A stretch of 64,000 nucleotides of DNA from Allobosea lupini (GTDB lineage: Bacteria > Pseudomonadota > Alphaproteobacteria > Rhizobiales > Beijerinckiaceae), in assembly GCF_900109525.1 (NCBI RefSeq), contig NZ_FOAN01000002.1:434001-498000 (forward strand). The letters are read 5' to 3'. The position numbers and the translations under genes are program-made. The notes under the pieces were generated by a model that saw nothing but the letters and a program-made list of their open reading frames with translations, did no database searches and was not told the origin of the DNA. Shown piece by piece: positions 39,413 to 48,496 of the stretch (positions are counted from its first letter, which is position 1; every line of letters starts with the position of its first letter).

Positions 39413-39589
39413 ATGACGGTGAAGCGGCAGAACAGGGGCGAAGTCCGGCGCGTCGTGCGCCGCACGCTGAACCTGCGCCGTTTTCCGACCACCCAGGGCT
39501 TCGCCGCGCTGCATGACCATGCCCGCCTGCCCTGGCGCTTCTTCGGCCGCTTCACGGCCTCGCTCGCAGCCGGCCTTACGCTCGCCTGA
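39413..39589 (+). CDS. Possible small basic protein, 58 aa
   Basis: ATG to [23 protein letters not shown] then [20 protein letters not shown] and a hydrophobic end ([12 protein letters not shown]). Arg-rich. It stands in the 421-bp gap between the membrane-protein gene and leuC, which otherwise holds nothing I can call. No strong binding site (GAAG at -9). Its reality is uncertain. Confidence 0.35.
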   Translation: MTVKRQNRGEVRRVVRRTLNLRRFPTTQGFAALHDHARLPWRFFGRFTASLAAGLTLA

Positions 39590-39681
39590 GACCGGCCGTC
39601 CAGCCGGCGACAGGCCATTGCGATGCGTGCTGGCCCCGAGGCGGGCCGCTACCCGATTTCCATACCGAAGGCGATGAAGCC

Positions 39682-41100
39682 ATGACTGCGACCAAGGCCC
39701 CCACCACTCTCTACGACAAGATCTTCGAGGACCACGTCGTCGATCGTCAGGATGACGGCACCTGCCTGCTCTACATCGACCGCCATCTCGTGCACGAGGT
39801 CACCAGCCCGCAGGCCTTCGAGGGCCTGCGCATGACCGGCCGCAAGGTCCATGCCCCCGGCAAGACGCTGGCCGTCGTCGACCACAACATCCCGACGACC
39901 GACCGCAGCAAGGGCATCGCCGAGGAAGAGAGCCGGATCCAGGTCGAGGCGCTGGCCAAGAACGCCAAGGAATTCGGCGTCGAGTATTTCAACGAGCTCG
40001 ATATCCGTCAGGGCATCGTCCACATCGTCGGCCCCGAGCAAGGCTTCACCCTGCCCGGTACCACCATCGTCTGCGGCGACAGCCATACCTCGACGCATGG
40101 CGCTTTCGGCGCGCTGGCCCATGGCATCGGCACCTCCGAGGTAGAGCATGTGCTCGCCACCCAGACGCTGATCCAGAAGAAGGCCAAGAACATGCTGGTC
40201 CAGGTCGACGGCAAGCCCGCTCCGGGCGTCGGCGCCAAGGACATCACGCTCGCCATCATCGGCGAGATCGGCACCGCCGGCGGCACCGGCTCGGTGATCG
40301 AATATGCCGGCGAGGCCATTCGCGGCCTCTCAATGGAAGGCCGCATGACCGTCTGCAACATGTCGATCGAAGGCGGCGCCCGCGCCGGCATGGTCGCGCC
40401 TGACGAGAAGGCCTATGCCTATCTGAAAGGCCGCCCGAAAGCGCCGCAGGGCGCCGCCTGGGACGAGGCCGTGCGCTACTGGGAGACGCTGCGCACCGAC
40501 GAGGGCGCGCATTTCGACCGTATCGTCAAGCTCGACGCCGCCAACCTGCCGCCGATCGTCTCCTGGGGCACCAGCCCGGAGGACGTGATCTCGGTGACCG
40601 GAGCCGTGCCCGATCCGGACCAGATCGAGGACGAGGTCAAACGCGCCTCGAAGAAGCGGGCGCTCGACTATATGGGCCTGACCGCCGGCACCAAGATGAC
40701 CGACATCCCACTCGACGTGATCTGGATCGGCTCCTGCACCAATGGCCGCATCGAGGACCTGCGCACGGTCGCCAAGATCGTCGAGGGCAAGAAGATCCAT
40801 GAGAGCCTGGACTACGCCATGATCGTGCCAGGCTCCGGCCTGGTGAAGCAGCAGGCCGAGGCCGAGGGGCTCGACAAGATCTTCATCGCCGCCGGCTTCG
40901 AATGGCGCGAGCCGGGCTGCTCGATGTGCCTCGGCATGAACCCGGACCAGCTCAAGCCGGGCCAGCGTGCCGCCTCGACCTCGAACCGTAATTTCGAGGG
41001 CCGCCAGGGCTTCAAGGGCCGCACTCACCTGGTCTCGCCGGCGATGGCGGCGGCGGCATCGCTGATCGGCCGCTTCGTCGACGTGCGGACGCTGGGCTGA
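39682..41100 (+). CDS. leuC: 3-isopropylmalate dehydratase large subunit
   Basis: 472 residues, aconitase family; isomerises 2- to 3-isopropylmalate in leucine synthesis with LeuD. The [4Fe-4S] ligands are Cys352 (GSCTNGR), Cys413 and Cys416 (GCSMCLGMN). [20 protein letters not shown] and [15 protein letters not shown] are diagnostic. Three small genes separate it from leuD on the same strand. Confidence 0.97.
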   Translation: MTATKAPTTLYDKIFEDHVVDRQDDGTCLLYIDRHLVHEVTSPQAFEGLRMTGRKVHAPGKTLAVVDHNIPTTDRSKGIAEEESRIQVEALAKNAKEFGVEYFNELDIRQGIVHIVGPEQGFTLPGTTIVCGDSHTSTHGAFGALAHGIGTSEVEHVLATQTLIQKKAKNMLVQVDGKPAPGVGAKDITLAIIGEIGTAGGTGSVIEYAGEAIRGLSMEGRMTVCNMSIEGGARAGMVAPDEKAYAYLKGRPKAPQGAAWDEAVRYWETLRTDEGAHFDRIVKLDAANLPPIVSWGTSPEDVISVTGAVPDPDQIEDEVKRASKKRALDYMGLTAGTKMTDIPLDVIWIGSCTNGRIEDLRTVAKIVEGKKIHESLDYAMIVPGSGLVKQQAEAEGLDKIFIAAGFEWREPGCSMCLGMNPDQLKPGQRAASTSNRNFEGRQGFKGRTHLVSPAMAAAASLIGRFVDVRTLG

Positions 41101-41126
41101 GGCGGATCGGTTCGCGGGAGGACGTC

Positions 41127-41372
41127 ATGAGCACCGATCCCCGCGAAGCTGCCCGCGCCAAGGAGGCCAAGGAAGCGCTCGATCGCGTCAGGCGCGACGA
41201 TGAGAGCTTCCTCGGCTCCTCCATGGGGCGCGCGGCCGACCACTTCTCCGGCAAGGACGCGCCGGAAGGCGACAACATCGAGCTCTGGGGCCGCAGAATC
41301 GGCCGCGGACTCTCGCTGATCGCCTTCATCGGCCTGTCCTGGTGGCTCGGGCATCAATTGAAGATCTGGTGA
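41127..41372 (+). CDS. Small C-terminally anchored membrane protein, 81 aa
   Basis: The first ~55 residues are charged and helical (AARAKEAKEALDRVRRDDES), and the last ~22 (GRGLSLIAFIGLSWWLGHQL) form one membrane segment. GGAGGACGTC precedes the ATG. Stop overlaps the next start by one base (TGATG), so it is coupled to the metallopeptidase. Possibly a tail-anchored partner of it; unproven. Confidence 0.72.
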   Translation: MSTDPREAARAKEAKEALDRVRRDDESFLGSSMGRAADHFSGKDAPEGDNIELWGRRIGRGLSLIAFIGLSWWLGHQLKIW

Positions 41373-41830
41373 TGGGCAGCGTTCCCTCGATCAAGTCCAC
41401 CGCTTCGGGCGAGGCCTCGCAGGGCCTCGACTGGGACGGAGTGCGCGCGCCCTCGACCGCCGAGTTCGAGATCCTGGCGCAGGCGGCCTATGACCGCCTG
41501 CCCGAGGATTTCCGCAAGCTCTGCGCCGATCTCGTCATCACCATCACCGAGTTCCCCGAGGACGACGTGCTGAAGGAACTCGAGGCCGAGAGCCCTTTCG
41601 ACCTGCTCGGCCTGTTCTCAGGGATCGGCCTGCCGCAGCAGGGCTACGCCCCGCAGACCGGTCAGATGCCCAACACGATCCATCTCTATCGCCGGCCGAT
41701 CCTTGACTACTGGGCCGAGCATGACGAGACGCTCGGCGCCATCGTCACCCATGTGCTCGTCCACGAGATCGGCCACCATTTCGGCTTCGACGACGACGAC
41801 ATGGACGCGATCGAGAAGGCGGCAGGATAA
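41372..41830 (+). CDS. Metallopeptidase-family (zincin-like, DUF1025) protein
   Basis: 152 residues. The zinc motif HEIGHHFGF (HExxH) lies near residues 134-142, preceded by IVTHVLV. The APSTAEFEILAQAAYDRLPE segment and ITEFPEDDVLKEL are typical of this family of small, possibly housekeeping, zincins. The third zinc ligand is probably among the acidic residues FDDDDMD. Translationally coupled to the preceding membrane protein. Confidence 0.9.
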   Translation: MGSVPSIKSTASGEASQGLDWDGVRAPSTAEFEILAQAAYDRLPEDFRKLCADLVITITEFPEDDVLKELEAESPFDLLGLFSGIGLPQQGYAPQTGQMPNTIHLYRRPILDYWAEHDETLGAIVTHVLVHEIGHHFGFDDDDMDAIEKAAG

Positions 41831-41835
41831 GAGAG

Positions 41836-42468
41836 ATGCTCGACGAACTGATCCGCCACCTGCCTGACCTCGCTCTGGTCTTCTCGGCCTTCTTCATCGC
41901 CGTCGCCAGCCCTGGACCGAGCAATCTCCAGGTGATGGCGACCTCGATGGAGCATGGCCGGAAAGCCGGGATGACGCTGGCGCTCGGCGTCACCACGGGA
42001 TCGCTGACCTGGGGCATCCTCGCCGCGGTCGGCGTCACCGCACTGATCGTCGCCCATCCCGGCGCGCTCTACGCCATCAAGATCGTCGGAGGGCTCTATC
42101 TCCTGTTCCTGGCCTGGCGCTCCGCCCGCTCGGCCATGCAGGCGGAGATGCCGCCGCCGAAAGCCAGCGGCTCGGGCCGCCGCCTCTATCTGCGCGGCTA
42201 CCTGATGCACCTCACCAACCCGAAAGCGATCCTGAGCTGGACGGCGATCATCGCGCTCGGCCTCAGGCCCGAGACGCCGCCAGTGGTGCTCTACGCCATC
42301 ATCCTGGGATGCCTGACGATCTCGCTCGCGATCAACCAGACCTATGCCTACCTGTTCTCGACCGCCTCGATGGTGGCGGGCTACCGCAGGATCCGCCGCC
42401 GGGCGGAAGCCTGCCTCGCCGCCTTCTTCACCTTCGCCAGCTTCAAGCTCCTGACGGCGCAGCTCTGA
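41836..42468 (+). CDS. LysE/RhtB-family exporter (second of three)
   Basis: 210 residues, six membrane segments. [19 protein letters not shown] is the family signature; [18 protein letters not shown] the second loop. It starts 5 nt after the metallopeptidase gene, so it is likely in the leuC-leuD transcript. Export of leucine-family amino acids would fit the context but is inference only. Confidence 0.9.
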   Translation: MLDELIRHLPDLALVFSAFFIAVASPGPSNLQVMATSMEHGRKAGMTLALGVTTGSLTWGILAAVGVTALIVAHPGALYAIKIVGGLYLLFLAWRSARSAMQAEMPPPKASGSGRRLYLRGYLMHLTNPKAILSWTAIIALGLRPETPPVVLYAIILGCLTISLAINQTYAYLFSTASMVAGYRRIRRRAEACLAAFFTFASFKLLTAQL

Positions 42469-42518
42469 CTGAGCCGTCGCGCCAACCTGACCAGACAAGA
42501 CCTGCCGGAGTATCCGCG

Positions 42519-43121
42519 ATGCAGCCCTTCACCACCCTGACCTCGACCCCCGCCCCGCTGAAGGTGATCAATGTCGACACCGACATGATCATCCCCAAGC
42601 AGTATCTGAAGACGATCAAGCGTACTGGCCTCGGCACCGCGCTGTTCTCAGAGATGCGCTACAAGGACGACGGGTCGGAGAACCCTGATTTCGTTCTGAA
42701 CCAGCCGGCCTATCGCAAGTCGGAGATCCTGGTCGCCGGCGACAATTTCGGCTGCGGCTCGTCGCGCGAGCACGCGCCCTGGGCCCTGCTCGATTTCGGC
42801 ATCCGCTGCGTGATCTCCACCAGCTTCGCCGACATCTTCTACAATAACTGCTTCAAGAACGGCATCCTGCCGATCGTGGTCAGCCAGGAAGATCTCGACA
42901 AGCTGTTCGACGACGCCGACCGCGGCGCCAACGCGACGCTGACCGTCGATCTGGTCAACCAGAGCATCAAGGGGCCGGATGGCGGCGAGGTCCGCTTCGA
43001 GATCGACCCGTTCCGCAAGCACTGCCTGCTCAACGGCCTCGACGACATCGGCCTCACCATGGAGAAGTCGAGCAAGATCGACGCCTATGAGGAGAAGCTG
43101 AAGGGCCGCGCCTGGGCGTAA
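42519..43121 (+). CDS. leuD: 3-isopropylmalate dehydratase small subunit
   Basis: 200 residues, the LeuC partner. [34 protein letters not shown] and [16 protein letters not shown] are signatures. The start ATG has GGAG at -9. It is followed at 6 nt by repeat B copy 2, which carries a terminator. leuB is not nearby. Confidence 0.96.
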   Translation: MQPFTTLTSTPAPLKVINVDTDMIIPKQYLKTIKRTGLGTALFSEMRYKDDGSENPDFVLNQPAYRKSEILVAGDNFGCGSSREHAPWALLDFGIRCVISTSFADIFYNNCFKNGILPIVVSQEDLDKLFDDADRGANATLTVDLVNQSIKGPDGGEVRFEIDPFRKHCLLNGLDDIGLTMEKSSKIDAYEEKLKGRAWA

Positions 43122-43126
43122 CCTTC

Positions 43127-43268
43127 CCTTCTCCCCTCGGGGGAGAAGGTGGCTCGGCGAAGCCGAGACGGATGAGGGAAGGGCCGCATAAGCGGCCCTT
43201 TTTGTAGTGTCTCACCCCGTCATAACGCCCTCATCCCCTGCCGGACCTTCTCGCCCGAGGGGAGAAGG
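43127..43268. repeat. Hairpin-ended dispersed repeat B, copy 2
   Basis: Begins with CCTTCTCCCC-TCGG-GGGAGAAGG and ends with the complementary-type hairpin CTTCTCGCCC-GAGG-GGAGAAG. It shares the GAGACGGATGAGGGAAGG and CCCTCATCCCCTGCCGG parts with copy 3. It fills the gap between convergent leuD and the DUF1501 gene and has an internal terminator. Confidence 0.8.
43179..43203 (+). terminator. Intrinsic terminator downstream of leuD, within repeat B
   Basis: AAGGGCCGC-ATAA-GCGGCCCTT, a perfect 9-bp stem, followed by TTT. It lies inside repeat B copy 2 in a segment not conserved in the other copies, and ends the leuC-leuD transcript. Confidence 0.85.
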
Positions 43269-43271
43269 ACG

Positions 43272-44516
43272 CTAGATCACCAGCCCCTGCATCGGCGCGA
43301 ACCCGCCGGTGCCGGGGAACACTTTCTCGGCCAGCACCGGGCCGGAGAGCCCGAACAGATCGGCGACCACGCCCTTGGCGACGGCGCGGATGTCGGTGGT
43401 CGGCCTGAGGTCGCGCTGCTCGTGCAGTTGCTCCGGCTTCAGCCCGGGCCAGTCGACGATCATCCGCCGACCCTTGACCGCGCCGCCGACCAGGAAGGCG
43501 ACCGTGCCGGTGCCGTGATCGGTGCCGACCGTGCCATTGACGCGGGCGGTGCGGCCGAACTCGGTGACGACCATCACCACCGTGTCCTTCCAAACGGTTT
43601 TGAGCCCGCTCTCGAAGGTCGCGAGCGCGCCGTCGAGCCCGCCGAGCAGCGTGGCGAGCCTTCCCTTGGCACCGCCTTCATTGGCATGGGTGTCCCAGCC
43701 TTCGAACGCCAATGCCGCGATGCGCGGACCGTCCTCGGCGCCGACCAGTCGCGCGGCGCCCTCGGCGATGCGCTTCATGCCCTCGGCGCTGTCGGGTCCG
43801 CCGCCGCCGCGCGGCTGCTCGGCGCCCTGCTTCGACGCGATCAGCTCGGTTTCGATCGCCCGCTTCAGCACCAACGCCAGAGCGGGATCGCGCTCGCCGT
43901 AGAGATCGCTGAGGCGCTGGACGAGGTCGGCGCCGGCCCGCGCCATGCGCGGCGGCGCCCAGCCGAGCACCGGCGCCGAGCCGCGCACCACCAGAGGCGG
44001 GACCACGCCGACACCGAGCGCGCCGTGGCGCGAGACCGCCTCGCCCGGCGGCAGGCTGGCGATCAGCCGGTTGAGCCAGCCGCTATCGGTCTTGCCCGGG
44101 CCGCCCTGTCCGCTTTCGAGCACATCCTGCCCGTCGAAATGCGAACGCTCGCGATAGCCGGTGGCGCTGGCATGGACGATCGCCGCCTGTCCCTCGGCGT
44201 AGAGCCGGGCCAGGTTCGGCATCGCCGGGTGCAGATAGAAGAAGCCATCGAGCGGCAGCGCCGCCTCCGGCCCGTCCTTGGCCAGCGCGATGCCCTCCCG
44301 CAGATCGGCGTAACCGGGGTCACCGAGCGGGGGCACGGCCGAGAGTCCGTCGAGCGCGCCGCGCAGCACCACCAGCAGGAAGCGGGAATCGCGCGAGCCA
44401 GCCGCCGCATGGGCGAATTTCGGCATGTAGGACCAGGCAAAGAGCGCGCTGGCCGCCCCGAGCACAGCCCGGCGCGAGGGTGTCATCCGTTCGCAGTCAT
44501 CATCATCGGCGGCCAT
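43272..44516 (-). CDS. DUF1501 exported protein
   Basis: 414 residues. The Tat-like signal (SRRAVLGAASALFAWSYMPKF) suggests folded export. The DUF1501 domain shows VVLRGALDGLSAVPPLGDP, YRERSHFDGQDVLESG, GWDTHANEGGAKGRL and VTEFGRTARVNGTVGTDHGTG, with the His/Asp metal-like motif of the alkaline phosphatase superfamily. ATG 44516 starts 2 nt after the DUF1800 stop. The DUF1800-DUF1501 pair is widespread and of unknown role. Confidence 0.9.
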   Translation of the reverse strand: MAADDDDCERMTPSRRAVLGAASALFAWSYMPKFAHAAAGSRDSRFLLVVLRGALDGLSAVPPLGDPGYADLREGIALAKDGPEAALPLDGFFYLHPAMPNLARLYAEGQAAIVHASATGYRERSHFDGQDVLESGQGGPGKTDSGWLNRLIASLPPGEAVSRHGALGVGVVPPLVVRGSAPVLGWAPPRMARAGADLVQRLSDLYGERDPALALVLKRAIETELIASKQGAEQPRGGGGPDSAEGMKRIAEGAARLVGAEDGPRIAALAFEGWDTHANEGGAKGRLATLLGGLDGALATFESGLKTVWKDTVVMVVTEFGRTARVNGTVGTDHGTGTVAFLVGGAVKGRRMIVDWPGLKPEQLHEQRDLRPTTDIRAVAKGVVADLFGLSGPVLAEKVFPGTGGFAPMQGLVI

Positions 44517-44518
44517 GC

Positions 44519-45982
44519 TCACCTCCGCTGGAATTCGGGCGACATCAGCAACAAGGCGAGCGCCTGCGGCTTGCTCTCGGCACGCGCCACCGCCTGCCGG
44601 GTCTGCGGCGACGCGAGCGGGCCCAGCACCTCCTCGACCAGCGCGCGCGGATCGGCGACCGAACCTGCCGCCTGCCGGCCGAGCTGGGCTGCGACATCGA
44701 TGCGGGTCTTGATGCCCTCGGGCGTTGCCCAGGCGGCGTTCGTGTCGGGATAGCCGTCCGGGCCGGAGGGCTGCCAGAGCGGCTGTCCCATCACGCCGAG
44801 CGGCCCGGCGACCTGGCCATAATCCGGCTTGCGGCCGAGCGCCCGGAACGCGGCGACCAGGAATTCCTGCGGCGTGCGCAGCTTGGTCGCGGGCGCTACG
44901 CCCGCGAGTTCCGAGGTCACCAGCGCCCGGGAGAGCGCAGCGAGGTCGCCGCCCGTGTCGCGGAAGACACGCGCGAGCTCGGCGACCAGCGCCTGCGGCG
45001 GGTCGTCGGCGACGAAATGGCGGGCGAGCTTGCGGGCGATGAAGCTCGCCGTGCTCGGATGGCGGGCGAGATCGGCGAGCGCCGCCATGCCCTTCTCCTT
45101 GCCCTCCTGCCGGTAGACCTTGCCGAGTAGCCTCTGGCCGCCAGGATCGTGCAGGCCGGGATTGAAGGCGAAGGAGCCGGGGAAGCCCAACCGCGCATCG
45201 CGCCCGACCACCGTCCAGCCGGTGATGATCCGCGCCAGCGAGGTGACGTCGGCCTGCGTATAGCCGCCGGAGACGCCGAGCGTGTGCAACTCCATGATCT
45301 CGCGGGCGAGGTTCTCGTTGAGGCCGCGGCCGCGGCGCTTCCCGGCGCGCGAATCCGGACCGATCGAAAGCTGGTTGTCGAGGAAGTTGAGCATCGCCGG
45401 ATGGCTCTCGACGGCGATCAGCAGGTCCTCGAAACGGCCGAAGATATTGGGGCGGATCGCCTCGCGCTCGAACGCGCCGGCCATGGCACGAACGAAATTG
45501 CCCTTGGCGACCGAGACGCAGAAATGGTTCGACCAGAACTGCACCAGCCGCTCGGCGAAGCCGGCCTCGGCCTCCAGCGCGCCCTGGACGCGGCTGACGA
45601 CCTCCTCGCGATAGACCGCCTGCGGAAAAGGCGGGGCCGGCTGCGCCGGTGCCGCGATCGAGCCCTGCGGCTGGCCAGGCATGGGCGATGCAGCCGCGAC
45701 CTGAACGCCCTGCCCCATCGCCGGCTGCCCGCCGCCCTGCTGGACGGCGACGCGCTTTGCCTCGCGGGCGGCGCGCTCCTCGTCCTCGAAAGCGTAGAGC
45801 GCCCGGCCGATCGGCGCCGCACCGGAGAAGCCGACGCGCGGCTGCGGCGCCCCGTCGCTGCTAATCTCTGCAAGCAGGCGCTCGCGAACGTCTGCAACCG
45901 TTCCGCCCTGCCCCGGCTTCGGGCCGAGGCCGAAGCGTTGCAAAACCTGCGTCCTCAAGCGTGGGTCTGACCAATCCGCCAT
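44519..45982 (-). CDS. DUF1800 protein, partner of DUF1501
   Basis: 487 residues. Core motifs: RLVQFWSNHFCVSVAKG, LENLAREIMELHTLGVSGGYTQ (in part), DVTSLARIITGWTV, FIARKLARHFVADDPP and TPQEFLVAAFRALG. A Pro/Ala/Gln-rich stretch lies at about 70-115. I see no signal peptide with this start (ATG 45982, GGAGG upstream), while relatives are often exported. Coupled to the DUF1501 gene. Confidence 0.9.
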   Translation of the reverse strand: MADWSDPRLRTQVLQRFGLGPKPGQGGTVADVRERLLAEISSDGAPQPRVGFSGAAPIGRALYAFEDEERAAREAKRVAVQQGGGQPAMGQGVQVAAASPMPGQPQGSIAAPAQPAPPFPQAVYREEVVSRVQGALEAEAGFAERLVQFWSNHFCVSVAKGNFVRAMAGAFEREAIRPNIFGRFEDLLIAVESHPAMLNFLDNQLSIGPDSRAGKRRGRGLNENLAREIMELHTLGVSGGYTQADVTSLARIITGWTVVGRDARLGFPGSFAFNPGLHDPGGQRLLGKVYRQEGKEKGMAALADLARHPSTASFIARKLARHFVADDPPQALVAELARVFRDTGGDLAALSRALVTSELAGVAPATKLRTPQEFLVAAFRALGRKPDYGQVAGPLGVMGQPLWQPSGPDGYPDTNAAWATPEGIKTRIDVAAQLGRQAAGSVADPRALVEEVLGPLASPQTRQAVARAESKPQALALLLMSPEFQRR

Positions 45983-46060
45983 GCCCTCGCCTCCGCCATC
46001 TGCGTCGCCATCCGCAAACTCCACTGCAACTATGGCGAAAGCCCGGCAGTCTCCACAACG

Positions 46061-46095
46061 AAAAAGGCCGCCGTCCCGGGGAACGGCGGCCCTTT
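46061..46095 (-). terminator. Intrinsic terminator of the DUF4394 gene
   Basis: On the minus strand GGCCGCCGT-(8 nt)-ACGGCGGCC, a perfect 9-bp stem, is followed by TTTTT. It begins 23 nt after the DUF4394 stop. Confidence 0.9.
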
Positions 46096-46118
46096 GGAAA
46101 TCAGGTGATGCGTTCAGC

Positions 46119-46907
46119 TCACATCGCCGGCAGCGCGGCGACGTCGCGCACCGCTGCGCTGATCCCCGCGATCTTGCCGACCATGGCAGCCTTGCCGGTG
46201 GCGAGGTCGACCTTGTAGAGGCCGCCATCGGCGACGAGCCAACCGGTGTTGCTGCCGTCTGCGGCCGTCTCGATGTCGAAAGCGATCGCCTTCGGGGTCA
46301 CGCCGAGCTTGCCGATCGCGCCGAGAACGCCGTCATTCGGCGGCGCCTGCTTCAGGAGCCCGCCAATCTTGCCGTCGATGTCGTAGAGCGCCGTCTCCTT
46401 GGTGCCCTTGACCGAATTGCTGTAGGCGCCGGCGACGACCATCGGCGTCTCGCCCTTGTGCATGTCGGTCTCGGCGAATTTCAGCTTGCCGTCGACCGTG
46501 GTCTTGCCATCGTCGACGTTGACGCGAAGGTTGGTGCCATCGGCGCCGATGACACGCAGGCGATCGGCGGCCGGGTTGAAGTCGACCGTCGCCAAGGTGC
46601 TGGCGGACAGGACCGTGTCCATCTTCGACTTCATCGTGGCCTTGCCGGCCTTGTCGACCGTGTAGATCGTGCCGTCGGCGGCGAGCGCATAGAGCAGGCC
46701 GTCGGCGGGACGGACATCGATGCCGGCGATCTTGCCGTTGATGCCGCTGACCTTCATCGACTTGCCAGCCTTCTGGGTGGCGGTATCGACCATGGTCAGC
46801 GTGTCGTCGCCGGTCAGAACGGCGAGCGTGCCGGCCTGGGCTGCAGTCGCCGCGAAAGCCGCGCTGAGAATGGTGGAAGCGAGAAGCAGGTTGCGAGCCT
46901 TGGTCAT
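46119..46907 (-). CDS. Secreted DUF4394 protein, likely sigma-regulon member
   Basis: 262 residues. A signal peptide (KARNLLLASTILSAAFAATAAQA) leads into repeated beta units: LAVLTGDDTLTMVD, IDVRPADGLLYALAADGTIY, VDFNPAADRLRVIGADGTNL, LVADGGLYKVDLATGKA. This is the DUF4394 propeller-like domain. ATG 46907 has GGAGG upstream. It diverges from the ECF sigma operon, and a sigma-like promoter in mirror orientation points at it. Role unknown; probably periplasmic. Confidence 0.88.
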   Translation of the reverse strand: MTKARNLLLASTILSAAFAATAAQAGTLAVLTGDDTLTMVDTATQKAGKSMKVSGINGKIAGIDVRPADGLLYALAADGTIYTVDKAGKATMKSKMDTVLSASTLATVDFNPAADRLRVIGADGTNLRVNVDDGKTTVDGKLKFAETDMHKGETPMVVAGAYSNSVKGTKETALYDIDGKIGGLLKQAPPNDGVLGAIGKLGVTPKAIAFDIETAADGSNTGWLVADGGLYKVDLATGKAAMVGKIAGISAAVRDVAALPAM

Positions 46908-46980
46908 GTGACGTCCTCCGGTTCGTGTCGCGATCTCTGAAGGGCTGGCCGACGCCTCCTGCGGCGCGGCACCCATGGCG

Positions 46981-47008
46981 GATAGCGGCGGACTCCCGGA
47001 CCGGATGC
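46981..47008 (-). promoter_or_regulatory. ECF-type promoter of the DUF4394 gene
   Basis: Minus strand: GCATCC, 16 nt, GCTATC, ending 74 nt before the DUF4394 start. Same -35, spacing and TATC end as the plus-strand promoter at 47035-47062. The GCATCC element resembles the CCATCC -35 of SigK-type sigma factors, as I recall it. Confidence 0.6.
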
Positions 47009-47034
47009 GAAAGAAAAAATAAAGGCTTCCGGCA

Positions 47035-47062
47035 GCATCCAAGGCGGCAGGTATCGCGTATC
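47035..47062 (+). promoter_or_regulatory. ECF-type promoter of the sigma/anti-sigma operon
   Basis: Plus strand: GCATCC, 16 nt, CGTATC, 47 nt before the sigma start. Its likeness to the divergent DUF4394 promoter suggests the sigma factor drives its own operon and the DUF4394 gene. Confidence 0.6.
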
Positions 47063-47109
47063 AATGGGCTCGCCGCATCCGAGAGGACGGCGGGAAAGCG
47101 GGGAGATGG

Positions 47110-47673
47110 ATGGCGACCGACGCTACGCAGCCGCGACAGACCGGCGAGATCGAAGCCGCGCTGCTCGCCTGCGCCGCCGGCGATAAAACTGCACTCCGCC
47201 GCATCTACGAGGCCGAGTCGCCGCGTATGCTCGGTGTAGCGCAGCGTTTGCTGAAGCGCCGGGCGCTGGCGGAGGAAGCGGTGCAGGACGCATTCGTACT
47301 GATCTTCAGGCATGCCGGCCGCTTCGATCCCGAGCGCGGCGCCGGCCTGACCTGGATCTACGCGATCCTGCGCAACCGCTCCCTCTCGATCCTGCGCGAC
47401 GAGAAGCGTACGGAGACCAGCGATACCCCGATCGCCGAGGAGACGGCGAGCGAAGAGGACGATCCCGAGACCGTGATGGCGAAACTGTCCGACGCCAGCG
47501 CGCTGCGGGCCTGCCTGGAGACGCTCTCGCCGCAGCGCCGCGGCCTCGTGCTGCTCGCCTTCGTCCAGGGCCTCACCCATGGCGAGATCGCCGGGCGGCT
47601 CAAGCTGCCGCTCGGCACGGTGAAATCCTGGATCCGCCGTTCGCTGCTCTCGCTGAAGGAGTGCCTCGGATGA
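47110..47673 (+). CDS. ECF RNA polymerase sigma factor (SigK-like)
   Basis: 187 residues. Region 2: RIYEAESPRMLGVAQRLLKR, RALAEEAVQDAFVLIFRHAG and LTWIYAILRNRSLSILRDEK. Region 4: ACLETLSPQRRGLVLLAFVQ, GLTHGEIAGRLKLPLGTVKS. An acidic linker (TASEEDDPETVM) joins them. The stop overlaps the anti-sigma start as ATGA. This gene order with an RskA-like anti-sigma is typical of the SigK/ECF19-like group. Confidence 0.93.
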   Translation: MATDATQPRQTGEIEAALLACAAGDKTALRRIYEAESPRMLGVAQRLLKRRALAEEAVQDAFVLIFRHAGRFDPERGAGLTWIYAILRNRSLSILRDEKRTETSDTPIAEETASEEDDPETVMAKLSDASALRACLETLSPQRRGLVLLAFVQGLTHGEIAGRLKLPLGTVKSWIRRSLLSLKECLG

Positions 47674-48416
47674 GCCCCGCCGCCGATGCTACCTCCCCCG
47701 AAGCCATCGCGCTCGCGGGTGAATATGTCCTCGGCCTGCTCGAAGGCCGTGAGCGCGAAGCCGCCGAGCACCGTCTCGAGCAGGACATTTCCTTCGCCAC
47801 GGCGGTCGAACGCTGGCGCCGCCATTTCGCCGCGCTCGACGCCACGGCCACACCGATCACACCATCGGCCGACCTCTGGTCCCGCATCGAGGCCGGGATC
47901 GCCGGGCTGATCCAGCCGACCGCCTCGGCGGGGATCGCGCGCCCGGCCTTGGCAACCTCCAGCCGCTTCGCAAACTGGTGGAACAGCCTGTTCGTCTGGC
48001 GCGGCGCAGCCTTCGCCGGTGCATTGGCTAGCGTGCTGCTGGCTGTCGGCCTCTTCGGCGCGCTCGATCGCGCCAAGCGCCAGCCGCTGATGGTCGCAGT
48101 GCTGCTGACCGAGGGCAACGCCGCCGCCGCCGTGGTCAACACCTTCGCCGATGGGCGCGTCGAGATGCTGCCCTTGCAGAGCATCGACGTGCCGGCCGGC
48201 AAGGCGCTCGAGATCTGGACGCTGTGGGACCGCGCCGTCGGGCCGCGCTCAGTCGGCCTGATCGACCGCGCGCGCTCGACGCCCCTGCGACTCGACAACC
48301 TGCCGCTCGGCAACGGCCAGCTCTTCGAGATCACGCTGGAGCCGGCGTCGGGCTCGCCGACCGGGCGCCCGACCGGCCCGATCATCGCCAAGGGTACGAC
48401 CTCGCAGCGGCTGTGA
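47670..48416 (+). CDS. RskA-like anti-sigma factor, single-pass membrane protein
   Basis: 248 residues. An N-terminal anti-sigma part (EAIALAGEYVLGLLEGRERE) is followed by a membrane segment (~115-135, GAAFAGALASVLLAVGLFGA) and a periplasmic RskA domain (ALEIWTLWDRAVGPRSVGLI, PTGRPTGPIIAKGTT). Expected to hold the sigma factor at the membrane until proteolysis. There is no zinc motif (HxxxCxxC). Coupled to the sigma gene. Confidence 0.9.
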   Translation: MSPAADATSPEAIALAGEYVLGLLEGREREAAEHRLEQDISFATAVERWRRHFAALDATATPITPSADLWSRIEAGIAGLIQPTASAGIARPALATSSRFANWWNSLFVWRGAAFAGALASVLLAVGLFGALDRAKRQPLMVAVLLTEGNAAAAVVNTFADGRVEMLPLQSIDVPAGKALEIWTLWDRAVGPRSVGLIDRARSTPLRLDNLPLGNGQLFEITLEPASGSPTGRPTGPIIAKGTTSQRL

Positions 48417-48496
48417 TGGACCGGGCGGGTGCTGACGCGACAGGACGCCGCCGTGCGGCAAGCTCGGCGGACCTGCAAGGCTGACGGCGAGAGGCG

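Noticed and set aside
39265..39618. 117-codon minus-strand frame in the leuC upstream gap
   Set aside because: Composition is Arg/Ser/Cys-rich without a binding site; the 58-codon plus-strand ORF is the more credible, though itself weak.
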